Part shown: positions 10,269-24,100 of the stretch, one piece after another
How the letters are laid out: every line of letters begins with the position of its first letter
Position numbering within the stretch: the stretch's first letter is position 1
Origin: Dromiciops gliroides
Lineage: Eukaryota; Chordata; Mammalia; Microbiotheria; Microbiotheriidae
Length of the DNA stretch: 64,000 nucleotides
Direction: 5' to 3'
Assembly: GCF_019393635.1 (NCBI RefSeq)
Contig: NC_057864.1
Span: 477,852,617 to 477,916,616 of the forward strand
The notes under the pieces: generated by a model
What the model saw: only the letters and a program-made list of their open reading frames with translations
Told to the model about the DNA's origin: nothing
Database searches by the model: none
Program-made: the position numbers and the translations under genes

Positions 10269-13200
10269 GTGAGTCTGCCAGGAATCAAGGGATGGGAGAA
10301 GGGGGCATCATTCCTTCTGGAGCCCTGGGGGGAGTGGTGGGGGAAAAAAGGGTCAACTGGTCTGGATTTTCCGGGTATCTCTAAGGATCAGAGAAAGACT
10401 ATCCCAGTGGTTAGGAGATCCCTACTAGAATATGCCTCCCAACACATTCCCAGCAGACTTGGGGGTCCCAGTCTAGAGAACATGGGACTGAGTCAGTTCT
10501 TGGAGCATTGAAAAGGCTGATTCCCCCAGACCCACCCTTTCCTCAACACCTGACACTGACCTGAGTGAGCATCCAGAAAGGACTCATGAAGCAAGTGGGC
10601 TGTTAGCAAGCTAGGGGGGGGTGATGAAGCTGGTCCCCAGGACCCTTCACTCCATCTCTAACTGTTCTCCTTCCCCACTTCTTGGTCTCAATGATCCAAT
10701 CAAAATGAGTCATGGGGGACTTAATCTCAGCTGTCCGTACTTTTCTTTTTTCTTCCTTCAAACTTTATTCGTGCCTTTTGCTTCTCCATCTGAGTCTCTT
10801 CTGGAAATTCCTCCCACTTTCAGTCTGGAATTGAACCCTCCCTAGGAATGAAGAAAAACAGTTAAGCAGAAACAGCCTGTCAGGGAAGCCTGTCTGATAA
10901 TGGATATGGCCTTTCTCTCTACCTAAAACTTGGGTGTTCAACAAAAGGCAGCATTTAGACTTTATGGGAACTTAGAGGCCAGCTAGTCTAATCTCCTCCT
11001 TTTACAGATAGGGAGACTGAGTCCCAGGGAAGTCTCAGTGATTTAAGATGACATATCCAGAGGTGGCTGGGACCTCAGAGTCCTTCTAGCCCACCCTCCC
11101 CCAACTTTACAGATGGAGAATTGAGGCATGGGTCACACAGGGAGAACTGGCCATTAAGAATCAAACCCAAGTCCTCTAACTCTAAACTGGGGCTCCTTCT
11201 GCTGGACCACACTGCCTCTCTGGGGCACTGTATAGTCGAAGCCACACTACCAATCTTATGGCATGCTGATCATTCTCTACATCCAGTGACTTACCGTGCA
11301 TTATATTCAGATTTTTTATTTTTAGTGAGGCAATTGGGGTTAAGTGACTTGCCCAGGGTCACACAGCTAGTAAGTGTTAAGTGTGTGAGACTGGATTTGA
11401 ACTCAGGTCCTCCTGACTCCAGGGCTGGTGCTCTATCCACTGCGCCACCTAGCTGCCCCCATTATATTCAGATTTAAAACTGGAGGGGACCTCAAGGGCC
11501 ATGCCAAGTATGATCCTCATTTTCCAGATGAGGAATTGAAGATCAGAGAAGAGTGATTTATCCAAAGTCACACAGGTGAAAAAGGCAGCATTTGAATCCA
11601 GTTCCTGATTCCAACCCTCTTCCCACCACACCCCTCTGCCTTGGTGGATGATTTCTTTCTTTTTTTTTCTTTTTTTTTAGTGAGGCAGTTGGGGTTAAGT
11701 GACTTGCCCAGGGTCACACAGCTAGTAAGTGTTAAGTGTCTGAGGCCGGATTTGAACTCAGGTACTCCTGACTCCAGGGCCGGTGCTCTATCCACTGTGT
11801 CATCTAGCTGCCCCGGTGGATGATTTCTGATGATAGCTCTAATGACCTCTAAAGTGATATGTCCCAAATGCAAGAGGAATCCTTGCCAAGAGGGGAACTT
11901 GGGCAAACCCCTCCCAATTTAGACAATAATCAGCCTCCTGCTCCTGAGCCTAAATAAGGCTCAGGACCACAGGCTTATAGACTCAAAGCAAAGAACAACC
12001 TTAGAAGGCTTCTAGTCCAACCTCTCAGGAAGCTCAGGGTCCCCCACTACGGTTCCCATTTGAGACTTATCTGTGCTAATGTCTTCAGTGGGTCCTAATG
12101 CACAAATGTGTCTCTGCAGTGGCACAGCAAACTCTATGTCACATCCATGAGAAGCGTAAGAACCCCATTCAAACCAGCACCTAACTTGTTAATTGGAGGG
12201 TACAAAGGGCTACCAAACTTTCTTCTGCCCCCTATTCCCTCTGTTCCTATCCTCTCCAATAAAAAGACCAGATACTATTCTCATAAAAGTGGAGAATGTC
12301 CAAACTTGAAGACAACCTTAGAAATCATCTCCTTCCTTCTTCCATATTTTTTTTGTGGGGCAATGAGGATTAAGTGACTTGCCCAGGGTCATACAGCTAG
12401 TAAGTGTCAAGTGTCTGATGCTGGATTTGAATTCAGGTCCTCCAGAATCCAGGGTCGGTGCTTTATCCACTGTGCCACCTAGCTGCCCACCTTCTTCCAT
12501 TTTTACAGAAGAGGAAACCAAAGCCCAGAGAAGTAAAATAACCTGCCCAAGGTCACTGAGCCACTCAGTGGCAGAGCTACCACTAGAACCCAGATATCCT
12601 TGCTCCCCACTTATGCTCTATGCCATTGCCCTGTGCTCAGTCTAGCTTCCCCATACCCCACCTGGCCAATATCCTCATTCTCAGTTCCTCTCTTTCAGTC
12701 AGAAGGCATAGCCCTGGGGTGGGTCGAATGGTGGAGGAAGAGAGAGAAAGACAATGGCATCTGCTGGTCCATTTGTTCCCTTGATGTTGGAGGGGTAGCC
12801 ATCCATCAATGAAGGGCTGGGCTTGGAGGGTAGGGATTAAGCATAAGGAGACATCATTGTTCTTAACCAGTTTGGCGGAAAGGACGTTGGGCCAAGTTGG
12901 CCCTTCCCAGCCTCCCTGGATCAGGAGCTGAATTCTCCCTTCCTTGTCTGCAAGGGTGTGTTTCCCTCATTGGCCTACCCAATGTAAGGCAGCCACACTC
13001 CTAAAAGAAGCTGCCCCAGCCTCATCCCATCTAGTCTGGGCAGTTGGGAATTGAATCGAAGGCTCCATCCTCTCTACAGTTAACATGACCCCAGTTAATT
13101 GGTTTCTTATCTCAGTTTCAGGTGAGCAGGTGTTTCCTTATAAGATCAGGGGCTCCCTCAGAGGATAAGAATAGTAGACCCTTCCCTATGGGGGTCTACT

Positions 13201-16200
13201 GTCTGGCTAAGCCCAGGGACTGTTCCTTCTCACTCTCTCTCTTTTTTCCCCTTGTTCTCACCCACCAGAGAAGATTGATTACACCCCAGTCCTTACCAGA
13301 AAGCCTTTGGAAGGGAGCATCACCAGCTCTACCTTTACCCTAGAGCAACCTATGGGCCAATTCAACAGCCCCAACATCAGTGACGCTGATTACATATGGC
13401 TCGTGGTTGCCTTTAGCAATGGTATGTGCCGCTCATGTAAATGTCATGGGGTTGGGACTCAGTTTTATAATGTCTATGGCAATGGGGCCTTTTCGTTCCC
13501 TGGTTCTGTGTTCCCTTCCCACTCCACCAAACCGAAATTCCTTTTCTCAGACCTTCTGGTGCAAACCAAATTAAATTCAAGAAATGTTTGCAAAGTACCA
13601 ACTATGTGCAAAATCAGGCAACCTGGTGTAGACTGTAAGTAGGGAGTGGTAGCATATAGCCTAGTAGTCAGGAAGAACTGGGTTTAAATCCCGCCAGATT
13701 GGCTATGTGACTCCAAGAAAGTTGCTTCATCTCTGAGTAATCTGGGCAACTCTCTAAGACTGTAAGAAAGAAAGTGGTGATCTGCATTGGGAGAGGGCCT
13801 TTCCTCAGCAAGAGCTCCCTATTCTGGGGAAATCACAGATATAAGCCATAAAAACATCCACAACGTTCTGGCTTTCCAGAGATGAAAACCAGTGCCGTCC
13901 TTGTCTTCATCCCTTGTATCCTGCTCCTTGTGGATGAATAAAACACATTTACTTAAAAAAAAAAACTTACTATGCACCAGGAGCTGCCCTAAGCTAAGGC
14001 TACAAAGATAAAAATGAAAAATTCTCAAGGAGCTTCCATTCTACTGGGGAGTGGGGGCCAGGGAGGGGGCACTTTGGTATGGAATATTACAGAGATGGTA
14101 AGTGGGAGAATAGGTATTCTATGAAGGACCTACTGTGTGCAGAGGACTGTTCTAGGCTCTGGGGGAGATCCAAAGTTTAGATAAGACAATCTCCCTATCC
14201 ATACCTGGCATGTAGTTGGTCACTTGCTCTGTCTATGTATAAAGTCGGTTCTAGGTGAGATGGCAATTCCCAGGGTGGGTTCTTCCCAGGCTAAGCCTCC
14301 AGTTGGGGCTGAGGTTGAGTTTAGATTGGGAGGGACAGGGCGGGTTCCAGAGTATGGTCCTCCCATTGCTCCCACGTCATATCTCTGGGCCTAGTTCTTG
14401 AGGGGTCAACTGTTCTGAAATTCTCTTCTGCCTTCTTGGAATCCAGTTACTGAGAACCTCACGGCTCTCCAGTCACCTCAAGACATACCATATGCTTCAA
14501 CATTCCTGGAGAAAAAATACTACATGACTATACGAGCCAGTCGGGTCTTCTACCCCAATCGGACAAATGCCCAAGATATCCACGTACTCAGGGTGGGCAA
14601 CGAGACCAATTGCACCAAGAATGACTGCAACAAACCTCTACCAGGTCCTGGTCCTTACAGGTATGTCAGACAGGCAGGCTCTCCATCTTGTTTCTCCCAA
14701 GGGAGTCCCAGAAGTTTTCCCTTAGATGTGTTTGACAGATGGAAGAGCTGGGGTGTCTCACCAGGTCCCCCATGCACTGGGTGGCTCTGCACTCAGAGCA
14801 TCATAGATTTAGTCATTGCGTTCATCTCCTCATTTGGAAACTGAGGCCAAGAGAAATCAAATGGCTTGGCCTCAGTCACACAGGTGGTAGGTGTCAGAGG
14901 CTGGATTTGAACCCATGTCCTTTGTCTCCAGAGGCAGGACTTTTCCCCCCTGTAGCAGTCTGTTATCTCTAAGCTCTTCACCAAGAGAGACTGAGAATCA
15001 GAGAGTCCTGGAGAGGAACATGGAGATCCTTTCATCCAGCCCTCTCATTTTACTTGGACTATGATAATACAGGCAAAGCGCTTTTGTAAAACTTAAGGAG
15101 CTACATAAATGCTAGTGATGATGACGACGATGGTGGTGATGATGGAATCTGAGACGAATTCTTTTACCTCCCTAGAGGGGTGGGACTAAATGTTTCTCCA
15201 AGGTCCCTCCCACTCTCCAGCTATGTTTCAGCTCCATACATTTTCTCTGGCTGTCTGCCTTGTCCTGGAGTACTCTCCCTCCTCCACTCCCACTGCTGAC
15301 TTCCTTTAAGTCCTTACTAAAATCCCACCTCCTACAGGAAGCCTTCCCCAAACCCACTTGATTCCAGTGCCTTCCTTTGGCTGATTATTTCCTATTTATG
15401 CTGTCTATAGCTCCCTTTGTATGGCTTTGCATGTTGTCTTCCCCATTCAACTGGAAGCTCCTTGAGGGCAGGGACTGTCCTTTGCCGCTTTTTGTATCCT
15501 CAGCAATTAGCACAGTGCCTGGCATACAGTAGGTGCTTAATAAATGTTTATTGATTGACTGACCTTATGGACCCATGAGCTATAGTTCCTGGATCCCTGT
15601 ACTGTGTGGTCAGCCCTGGACTAGGCAAAGCTATGAGGCCTCGGCTCTCTCATTTATGCCGCCCCTGGCTTGGAATTTCCTCTGACTTCTGCTCATCTCT
15701 CCTGTCTGATGCCCTACGTGTCTAGCCATCAGGGCCCATCTTAGAGCCTCCCTCCACCAGGCAGCCTTCCCAGACTGCTGTGTTTGTTCAGCTGTCTTAG
15801 CCATGTCTGACTCTTCGTGACCCCATTTGGAGTTTTCTGAGCAACCTGACTTCAATCTCACCTTCTCAGAGAAATGAATGAACCCCACAGAATCACAGCT
15901 TTTCAGACAAAGGCTTTGGTGACCTCTGAATCTCCTTCTGTCTGTCTGTGATCCCACGATCCTAATGGATTGGCATTTGTCTTCCCCAGGGGGCACCCGC
16001 AGCTGTGATATCAGGGTGGGACGGGAAAACAGAAGCCATGGAGTCTGATGCAAACTTGAATAGGTATCCTGTGACACTATGGACAAATGCATTTTCTGAC
16101 CAAAGCCCTCTACTGTTGGGCACTTGCTGCCTCCCACGGAAGCTCATTCCCCTTTAAGAAGCTTAGATGGTGGGGGCAGCTAGATGGCGCAGTCGTTAAA

Positions 16201-17261
16201 GCACCGGCCCTGGATTCAGGAGGACCTGAGTTCAAATCCGGCCTCAGACACTTGACACTTACTAGCTGTGTGACCCTGGGCAAGTCACTTGACCCCCATT
16301 GCCTTAAAAAAAAAAAAGAAGCTTAGATGGTTAGGAAGTTTTTCTTGATTGATTAATGGTCCTTCTGCCATCAATCCCTCCTAATTCTGCTCTCTGGGAC
16401 CAAACGGAGAAAGATTCACTTCTCCGTGTTACAGTGTCTGGTCTCTCTCTCTCTTTTATGTGTGAGTGAGCCCCTCTGCCACCCCAGAGTGGGAGGCCCC
16501 AGAGAGGAGGACCGATGCCTCCTCCCTCCCCCACAATATAGTGTCAGCACAGCCTCATTCACTGGGGCAGGGGGTCCAAACTGCAGCCTCTAGAAGCCTG
16601 CATACTGACCGCCACTGCCCAGAGAGGCTCTCCAGTGTGCCACATTTGCTTTCAGAAAAGCTTTCCTCTGATGAGGGCAGACGTGGTGGTGAGGATACAC
16701 TCATCTATCTTATGCCTCCATATCCCCACGTTAAAGCCATCGATCATAAATCCCTGCTGGTGCACCCTACTAAACCAACCAGATGACTACAAATTAAATG
16801 TCAAGGCTTTCAATGAAATAGAAGAGATGATAACACAGGGTGAAATCAGCACTCACACTCCTGGTGCCCATTCCCAAATGGCTGCCATCCATTGCCCCCC
16901 CACCCCCACCCCAGCCCCACAATGGGTCTCCCAAGGATCATTAATTAGCTCTAGCCCTCAGTATCTCCTACAGGGCAGGAGGAGGATGGGTCGGCTACTC
17001 ATAGCAGGCACCATCACATGTCACTGATGGATAGCTACCTCTCCAAGCCCAGGGGAGCAGATGGACCAACAGACAGTGTTTTCCTTCTCCTCTTTGGCTC
17101 AAAGGCCAGTGAGCATGATCAGTTGTCATTCTGGGCACCTGCTTCCCTTGCCTGCCCCCACCCCTGCCATGGCTACCTTCCTGTGGTGGGCTTCCACATC
17201 CCTGGAACCTCATGACGCTCCTGTTCTTGACCCCAGTTTGTGGTCTCATGTCAGTTTTCCA

Positions 17262-17359
<98 letters not shown>

Positions 17360-20300
17360 GTTCCTATTGGAGCTCCTCTCTAACCAAGTGCTTTGAAAAA
17401 TACCCTACGCACGTTGTGGTTCCCCCACACAGGGTTCTGGGGGACGTAGTCTAGACTCAGCCCCAACAAATGAGGGTCTCTCCTGGGTTCTTAGGCCAAT
17501 GCTGACTCCTGACACGAAATGCAGTCTCTGCCCATGAGGAGCATGAAACTTAGCTGAGCTCACAGTCAGGTGCTGAGCAGATGTCGGAATTCCCTTCTGT
17601 CAGCCATATTCCTGAGGTCACGGATAAGGACCAGGGGGTGAAAGTGACAGGGCCACCAATCCTGGCCCAGTTTAAGGAAGCAGAAGCTGAAGGACCATTT
17701 GTCAGGGCATTATGGAGGGGAAAGGGGTTTCTGCTCAGACAGACTAGTCTGGACAACCCCAGAGGCCCCTCCTGACTTGGATTCCGAAGAAGGTTCCCAG
17801 TTAGCAGTGGATAGAGCTCTGGGCCTGGAGTCAGGAAGACCTAAGTTCAAATCCAGCCTCAGGCACTTACAAGCTGTGTAACCCTAAGCAAGTCATTTAA
17901 CCTTGGTCTGCCTAGTTTCTTTAATTGTGAAATAAGGATGAAGATAAACACTTAATTATAGGGTTGTTGTGAGGTACAAATGAAACACTATTTATAATGT
18001 GCTTAGCACAGAGCCTGACACCTAGTAGGCATTTAATAATTGCTCCTTCCTTCCCTCCTTTTCTTCCTTCCTTCCTTCCTTCCTTCCTTCCTTCCTTCCT
18101 TCCTTCCTTCCTTCCTTCCTTCCTTCCTTCCTTCCCTCCCTCCTTTCCTTCCTTCCTTCCTGCCTTCCTTCCTTCCTGCCTTCCTTCTCTCCCTCCTTTC
18201 CTTCCTTCCTCCCTTGTTCCCTCCCTCCTTTCCTTCCCTCCCTCCTTTCCTTCCTTCCTTCCTTCCCTTCCTCCTTTCCTTCCTTCCTCCCTTGTTCCCT
18301 CCCTCCTTTTCTTCCTTCATTCCTTCCTTCCCTCCTTCCTTCCCTCCTTCCCTCCTTCCTTCCTTCCTTCGTTCTTTCCTTATTTTAGGTTTCCTGGCCT
18401 CAACGACAGTGGCCTAGTGCATGCAAAAGAGCATGGGCTGACCTAATCTCTCTACAAGGGAAGGTTCACCTGGGTTATCGTTCTGACTGACTGATTCTCA
18501 TCCTAGGGTATGATTGCCTCCCTCCCCTGTCCCATAGGTCAATGATTGGCCCCAGGGACACTCATAGAGAGACTGATGGGTCAGCTCAGAAGAAGCATTG
18601 GCTCTGACAACCCCATGTCAGAGGACAGGGTGACTCTTCCTGAGAATCCCCACTGGAGCTACTCTGTCCTCTCATTCAGGGTGAAGTTCTTGGTGATGAA
18701 TAACATTGGTCCAGTGGCAGAAACGGAGTGGTCTGAGGACATCACCCTGATAAACCGTAACTATTCCACCCAGAGATAGGCTTGACAATGGTGACCTCGG
18801 CTAATGTCCCAAATGGGGGACTAGAGTGGGTGGGGAGAACCTGAGGGGGGATGTCTGAAAAGGGTGTGCAAAGTGGGTCCAGTGACTTGGGAACCCAAAG
18901 GAGACAGTAAGGGGCCTGAGAAGCTTGAAGACTGGGAAGTTGGTGATCCTCTCCGACCCCCATCCCCATCCTTCTTTAGCCAAATGATAACCCTTTCATT
19001 CTATGCTTTTGGCTGGTCCTGCCCACATCCCCTCCTGATGCCTCAGCGGTGGAGTTCCCTGAGCCCCGAGCCCCAGCCAAGAGTAAGGGCACCATTATCA
19101 TCATAGTAATCCTGTCGATACTGCTCAGTCTCCTGTTCCTTGCTCTTGTGGCTCTGCTTGTCTACACATGGTGAGTTACGGGCTGCCCCCAAAGGTGCTG
19201 GAGTGTCAGGGGGAGAAGCTAGTCCTGTGTGTGTGTGTGTGACAGACAGACAGACAGACAGAGACAGAGAGACAGAAAGAGAGAGACAGAGACAGAGAGA
19301 CAGAGACAGAGAGAAAAGAGAGGAGGGAGACAGAGACAGACAGAGACAAAGAAACAGACAGAGAGAGAGACAGAGACAGAAAGAGAAGAGAGGAGGGAGA
19401 GGGAGAGACAGACAGAGACAGACAGAGAAAGAGACAGAGAGACAGACAGGAGAGACAGGGAGACAGAGACATAGAGAGAAGAGAGGAGGGAGAGGAAGAG
19501 GGAGAGAGAGAGCCAAAGAGAGAGCAAACAGAGACAGAGAGATGCACAACAAGGGTAAAAGCAAGATCGCCCCTTTAAAAAGAATTTTTGGCAGCGTGAC
19601 ACAGTTGGATGTTTGAATGGGGAGCACTAAAATCGAAATCACAGACCCTGAGTTCAAACTGAAGCTTTGTCATTTCCTCTGTGTGGATTTGGACGCCATT
19701 TTTCTTTTGGAATTCAGTTTCCTCATGTGTAAAATGAAGGGGTTCAACTAGATGGCCTCTCAGGTCCCCTACAGCTTTCAGTCTGTGATCCTATTATCTC
19801 TTTGTTTTTATATTACTTATATTCCCCAATGGATCTCTTACCCTCCCCTCCCAAAAGCCATTTTTATAACAAAGAATAAAAAAGAGGAACCCAAAAATAC
19901 TTCAGCAAAGTGAACATTGTATGTAATGTTCCACACACATAGTTCTCCACCTCTGCCATTGGACTGTAAGCTTCTTGAGGTCAGGGACTGCCTTTTGCCT
20001 TTTTTTAATCCCTAGCACTAAGCAAAGTGCCTGTCATGGAGTGGTGTTCAAGAAATGTTTATTGATTGATTATTTGCAAAGAAGGGAAAGTCCAAGGCCT
20101 CTTAATTAACCCTACCTGGGTGCTCTCCTTGATCATGACCTCCAAAACATCTTTCCCTAGACCCAATACGGTCACCAAGGGATGAAGGGAGGAAAGCAAG
20201 AGCCACATTCCTCAGACGTTACCAGGAGAAATGTCAGCAATCTCAGATAGGCAGAAAGTGAAGAGGAACCGCTTGATGAGGGTGAAAGGAGAGAGTGTAA

Positions 20301-21126
20301 AAGCTGGCTTGGAGCTTAGCATCCAAAAAACTAAAATCATGGCAACTGGTGCCATCACTTCCTGGCAAACAGAGGGAGAAGAAATGGAACAGTGTCAGAT
20401 TTCATATTCTTGGGCTCAAAGATCACTGCAGACAGCAACTGCAGCCATGAAATTAAAAGATGTTTAGTCGTGGGAAGGAAAGCTGTGACAAATCTGGACA
20501 GCAGACTAAAAAGCAGAGACGTCACCTTCCGGATAAAGGTCCGTATAGTCAAAGCTGTGTGGCTTTTTTCCAATAGCAATGTATGACTGTGAGAATCAGA
20601 CTCTAAGGAAAACCAAGCACCCCAGAATTGATGCTTTCCAATTGTGGTCCTGGAGAAGACTCTTGAGAGTCCCTTGGACAGTAAGAAGATCAAATCCATC
20701 CATACTTAAAGAAATCAATTCAGGCAATTCACTGATAGGTCAAATACTGAAGCTGAAGTTTAAATACTTTGGCCACATAATGAGAAGAAGGGATTCATTG
20801 GAAAAGACCCTGATGTTGGGAAAGATTGTAGGCAAAAGGAAAAGGGGATGGCAAGAGGATGAGATGGAGAGAGAGTGTCACGGAAACAATGAACAAGAAC
20901 TTAGACAGACTTCAGGAGATAGTGGCTGGCATGCTGTGGTCCGTGGGGTCACAGAGATTCGGACATGACTGAAGGACTGAACAACAACCCAACACCTTGA
21001 ACTCTCTGGAATAATTCTAGAGCTTGTTATTATTATATTTAATGGGACCCCTGATTGTGCTGGGAGAGAGATGCCCGAGCAAGGAAAATCCCTCCCCATA
21101 TAAATCTATACCTATATCTAAACCTA

Positions 21127-21167
<41 letters not shown>

Positions 21168-24100
21168 ATCTCAACACCTTCTCCATGAGCAATGCTCTTA
21201 GAGAGTTGTCTGGGGCCGTGAGAGGTTAAAGGACCTTCCCAAAATCCTCCATAGCCAATGCCATCACAGGTGGGACCTAGAGCCAGCTGTCCCCGAGCCC
21301 AAAGCTCTCTCCACTTTGCCAACATTCTCTTCGAATGCTCTCTCCCTCCGTTGTTGCACAGCTCAATCTATCTATGGATTTGGCTCATAGCTCTAGAGCT
21401 AGAAGAGACAGCTCAAGGGTCATTGAGCCCACCCCCTCATTTTACCATCTAAGAAACTGAGACCCAGAGCTCCCAGAGAGAGCATCAGAGGCAGGATTGG
21501 GAGCCAGGTTCTCTGATTCTAGGGCAGAGCTCTTCCATCTTCTAGAAAGCTGGGTGGTACAGTGCTGAAAGTGCTAGGTCTGGAGTCAGAAAACCTGAGT
21601 TTGAATTTAGCCTTGGATACTTATTAGCTGTGGAAACCGCTATGTATTATTATTATTAATAATTATTATTACCATACTTTAAGGCTGACAAAGTTCTTTA
21701 CATGTGTACACTATCCCATTGGACCCCCGCAACAATTCTATTTTGGGGGGGGGCAATGAAGGTTAAATAACTTGCCCAGAGTCACACAGCTAATAAGTGT
21801 CAAGTATCTGAGGCCGGATTTGAACTCAGGTCCTCCTGAATCTAGGGCTGGTGCTTTATTCACTGTACCACCTAGCTGCCCCTCCCACAACAATTCTTTG
21901 GGGGCATTTGTTATTATTATTTGCATTTTACAGATGAGGAAACAGAGTCTGAAAGATAAGAAATGACTTGCCCAGGGTAACACTGCTAGTATCTGGTGAG
22001 GATTCAAACCCAGGGTTTCCTGATGTCAAGTCCAGCACTCTCCCCATTACACCACAATGGCTCTGAGTACATAATTAAGTGATAGATAAATGAGAACCGC
22101 CATGGTAGGGGAAAGCTTCCTGGTCCTCAGTCCTTTCATGATGTGTAGTATGTGGAGAGGTGAAAAGAAGGCGGGAGGGCCCTCCCAGGTGGAGGAAACA
22201 ACTTTGGCAAAGGTGAAGTTGCAGGAATTGAGTCTGGAGTAGTCCCAGAACAATGACATTGTTGTTCAGTCATTTGTAGTCATGTGCTACTTTTTGGCAA
22301 AGATTCTGGAGCGATTTGCCATTTCCTTCTCCAGCTCATTTGACAGATGAGGAAACTGAGGCAAACAGGGTTAAGTGACTTGCCCAGGGTCACATAGCCA
22401 GTAAGTGTCTGAGGTCAGATTTGAACTCAGGAAGGTGAGTCTTCCTGACTCCAGGCCTGATGCTCTATGCACTATGGCGCCCCCTAGCGCCCAGACCAAT
22501 GACAATAACTTGGCTAGAACCAAGGATTCACACAGGAAAGGCCTGAAAACGGAGGGGGACAGGGACAGTTGTGGTGGAGGGCTTTCAATGCCAGAGCAGG
22601 AAGGGGCCTCAGGACTATTTAGTCCAACCCCCTCATCTAACCGACCTGGAGAGGGATCATAAGGGAACTCCGGGCCATGCAGTCCAAGCTCCGTGTTTTA
22701 CACATGAGGGAACTGAGCCCCAGGAAGGTGAAGGGACTTGCCCCCTTGGTAAGTGGGAGGGCCGGGATGAGGCTTCCAGGGGGCCTTTATTAGGGAGCGG
22801 GAGGCTTCTCTGATTTAGCCGAATGCTTTCTTCAGGGGGAGTCAGGTGGGAATGGAGGAGGACCAGACTAGCCCCATAGCCTACTCAAGAGGCCATTCAA
22901 GTCTGAGCCAGCTCAGCCGCTGTGGGAGTGATGAGGGAAGGCAGCATGGCATTCGGATGGCGGTGCCAGGCTTCCAAAGCCTTTACCCTGTTCTATTGTG
23001 TGGCCAGCTAAGTAGCACTGGGCCTAGAGTCAGGAAGGTCCGAGTTCAAATCCTGCCTCAGACACTAAGATGTGAGAGCATGTCCCTTAACGTCTCTCAG
23101 CCTCTAGTGAGTCATCTGCAAAATGGGCAAAACAATAGCACCGACCTCCCAGATTTGTTGTGAGCATCAAGTGAGGTGAATGAGGCCAAGCCATGAATGA
23201 GGCCAGAATGAAGAGCTAGCTGTTCTTATTATTCTAATCGTCTCATCTGCTCTTCATAATAACCGGGGGGGGGGGGCGGTGATGTTTTAATGCCCATTTT
23301 CCTGTTGAGGAAAGTGAGGCTTAGAGAGTTTAAGCAACTTGTTCAGAGCAGCAAAATGTAAATGTGTCCGAGCCAGTATTCGAACCTGGATCTGCCTGAT
23401 TTCCAGTCCAGTCTTCTATTGACCATGGCACTTTAGCTTCATCATAAAGAAGGAATTCTCCATTTTTTTAGTTCAGTCTTGTCAAAATGCTCCCTGTGAA
23501 ATGGGGATGGTGCCCTTGGGGGTGGCCCAGGCCTCTATTTCTGTGTGTGTGTGTCTCTGACTCTCTCTGTCTCTCCCATCTCTCTCTCTCTCTCCCCCAT
23601 TTCTCTGTCTCTATCTCTCCCCATCTCTCTCTCTTTCTCTGTCTCTCTCTCCCCCATTTCTCTGTCTCTATCTCTTTGTCTCTGTCTCTTTCCTCTGTCT
23701 ATCTCTCTGTCTCTGTCTCTGTGTCTCTCCCCATCTCTCTGTCTCTTTCTCTGTCTCTCTCTCCCCCATTTCTCTGTCTATCTCTCTGTCTCTATCTCTG
23801 TCTCTGTGTCTCTCTCTCCCCATCTCTCTGTCTCTTTCTCTGTCTCTGTCTATCTCTTTGTCTCTGTTTCTTTCCCCCATTTCTCTGTTTCTGTCTATCT
23901 CTCTGTCTCTGTCTCTGTGTCTCTCTCTCCCCATCTCTCTGTCTCTCTCTCCCCCCATTTCTCTGTCTACCTCTCTGTCTCTATCTCTGTCTCTGTGTCT
24001 CTCTCTCCCCATCTCTCTGTCTCTCTCTCCCCCATTTCTCTGTCTCTGTCTCTGTGTCTCTCTCTCCTCATCTCTCTGTCTCTCTCCCCCATTTCTCTGC

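Larger units (their letters stand above)
10269..13268 (+). other. UPK3BL1: UPK3BL1 intron 1
   Basis: Begins GTGAGT, ends CACCAG. It contains MIR fragments (10960-11225, 11475-11640, 12280-12640, all minus) and three short SINEs listed separately. 10270-10950 and 12650-13260 show nothing recognisable. Confidence 0.8.
14661..18679 (+). other. UPK3BL1: UPK3BL1 intron 3
   Basis: Begins GTATGT and ends CATTCAG. Holds MIR (-, 14800-14965), L2 (+, 15200-15562 and 15640-15775), the 3' part of a MAR1 SINE (-, 15780-15862), one short SINE, two simple repeats and a THER1/MIR element. 16330-17260 and 17353-17790 show no recognisable element. Confidence 0.75.

Noticed and set aside
18040-18382. CRISPR-like or phage-like array in the repeated tracts
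   Set aside because: Units are 4 bases (or 28 bases without spacers at 48.5 kb); there are no repeat-spacer arrangements, and the DNA is eukaryotic.
17997-18446. 149-residue frame of FLPS repeats and its minus-strand GRKE mirror
   Set aside because: Produced by the (TTCC)n repeat.
19043-19657. 204-residue minus frame and Arg/Asp/Glu-rich plus frames
   Set aside because: Produced by the GACAGA repeat inside UPK3BL1 intron 5.
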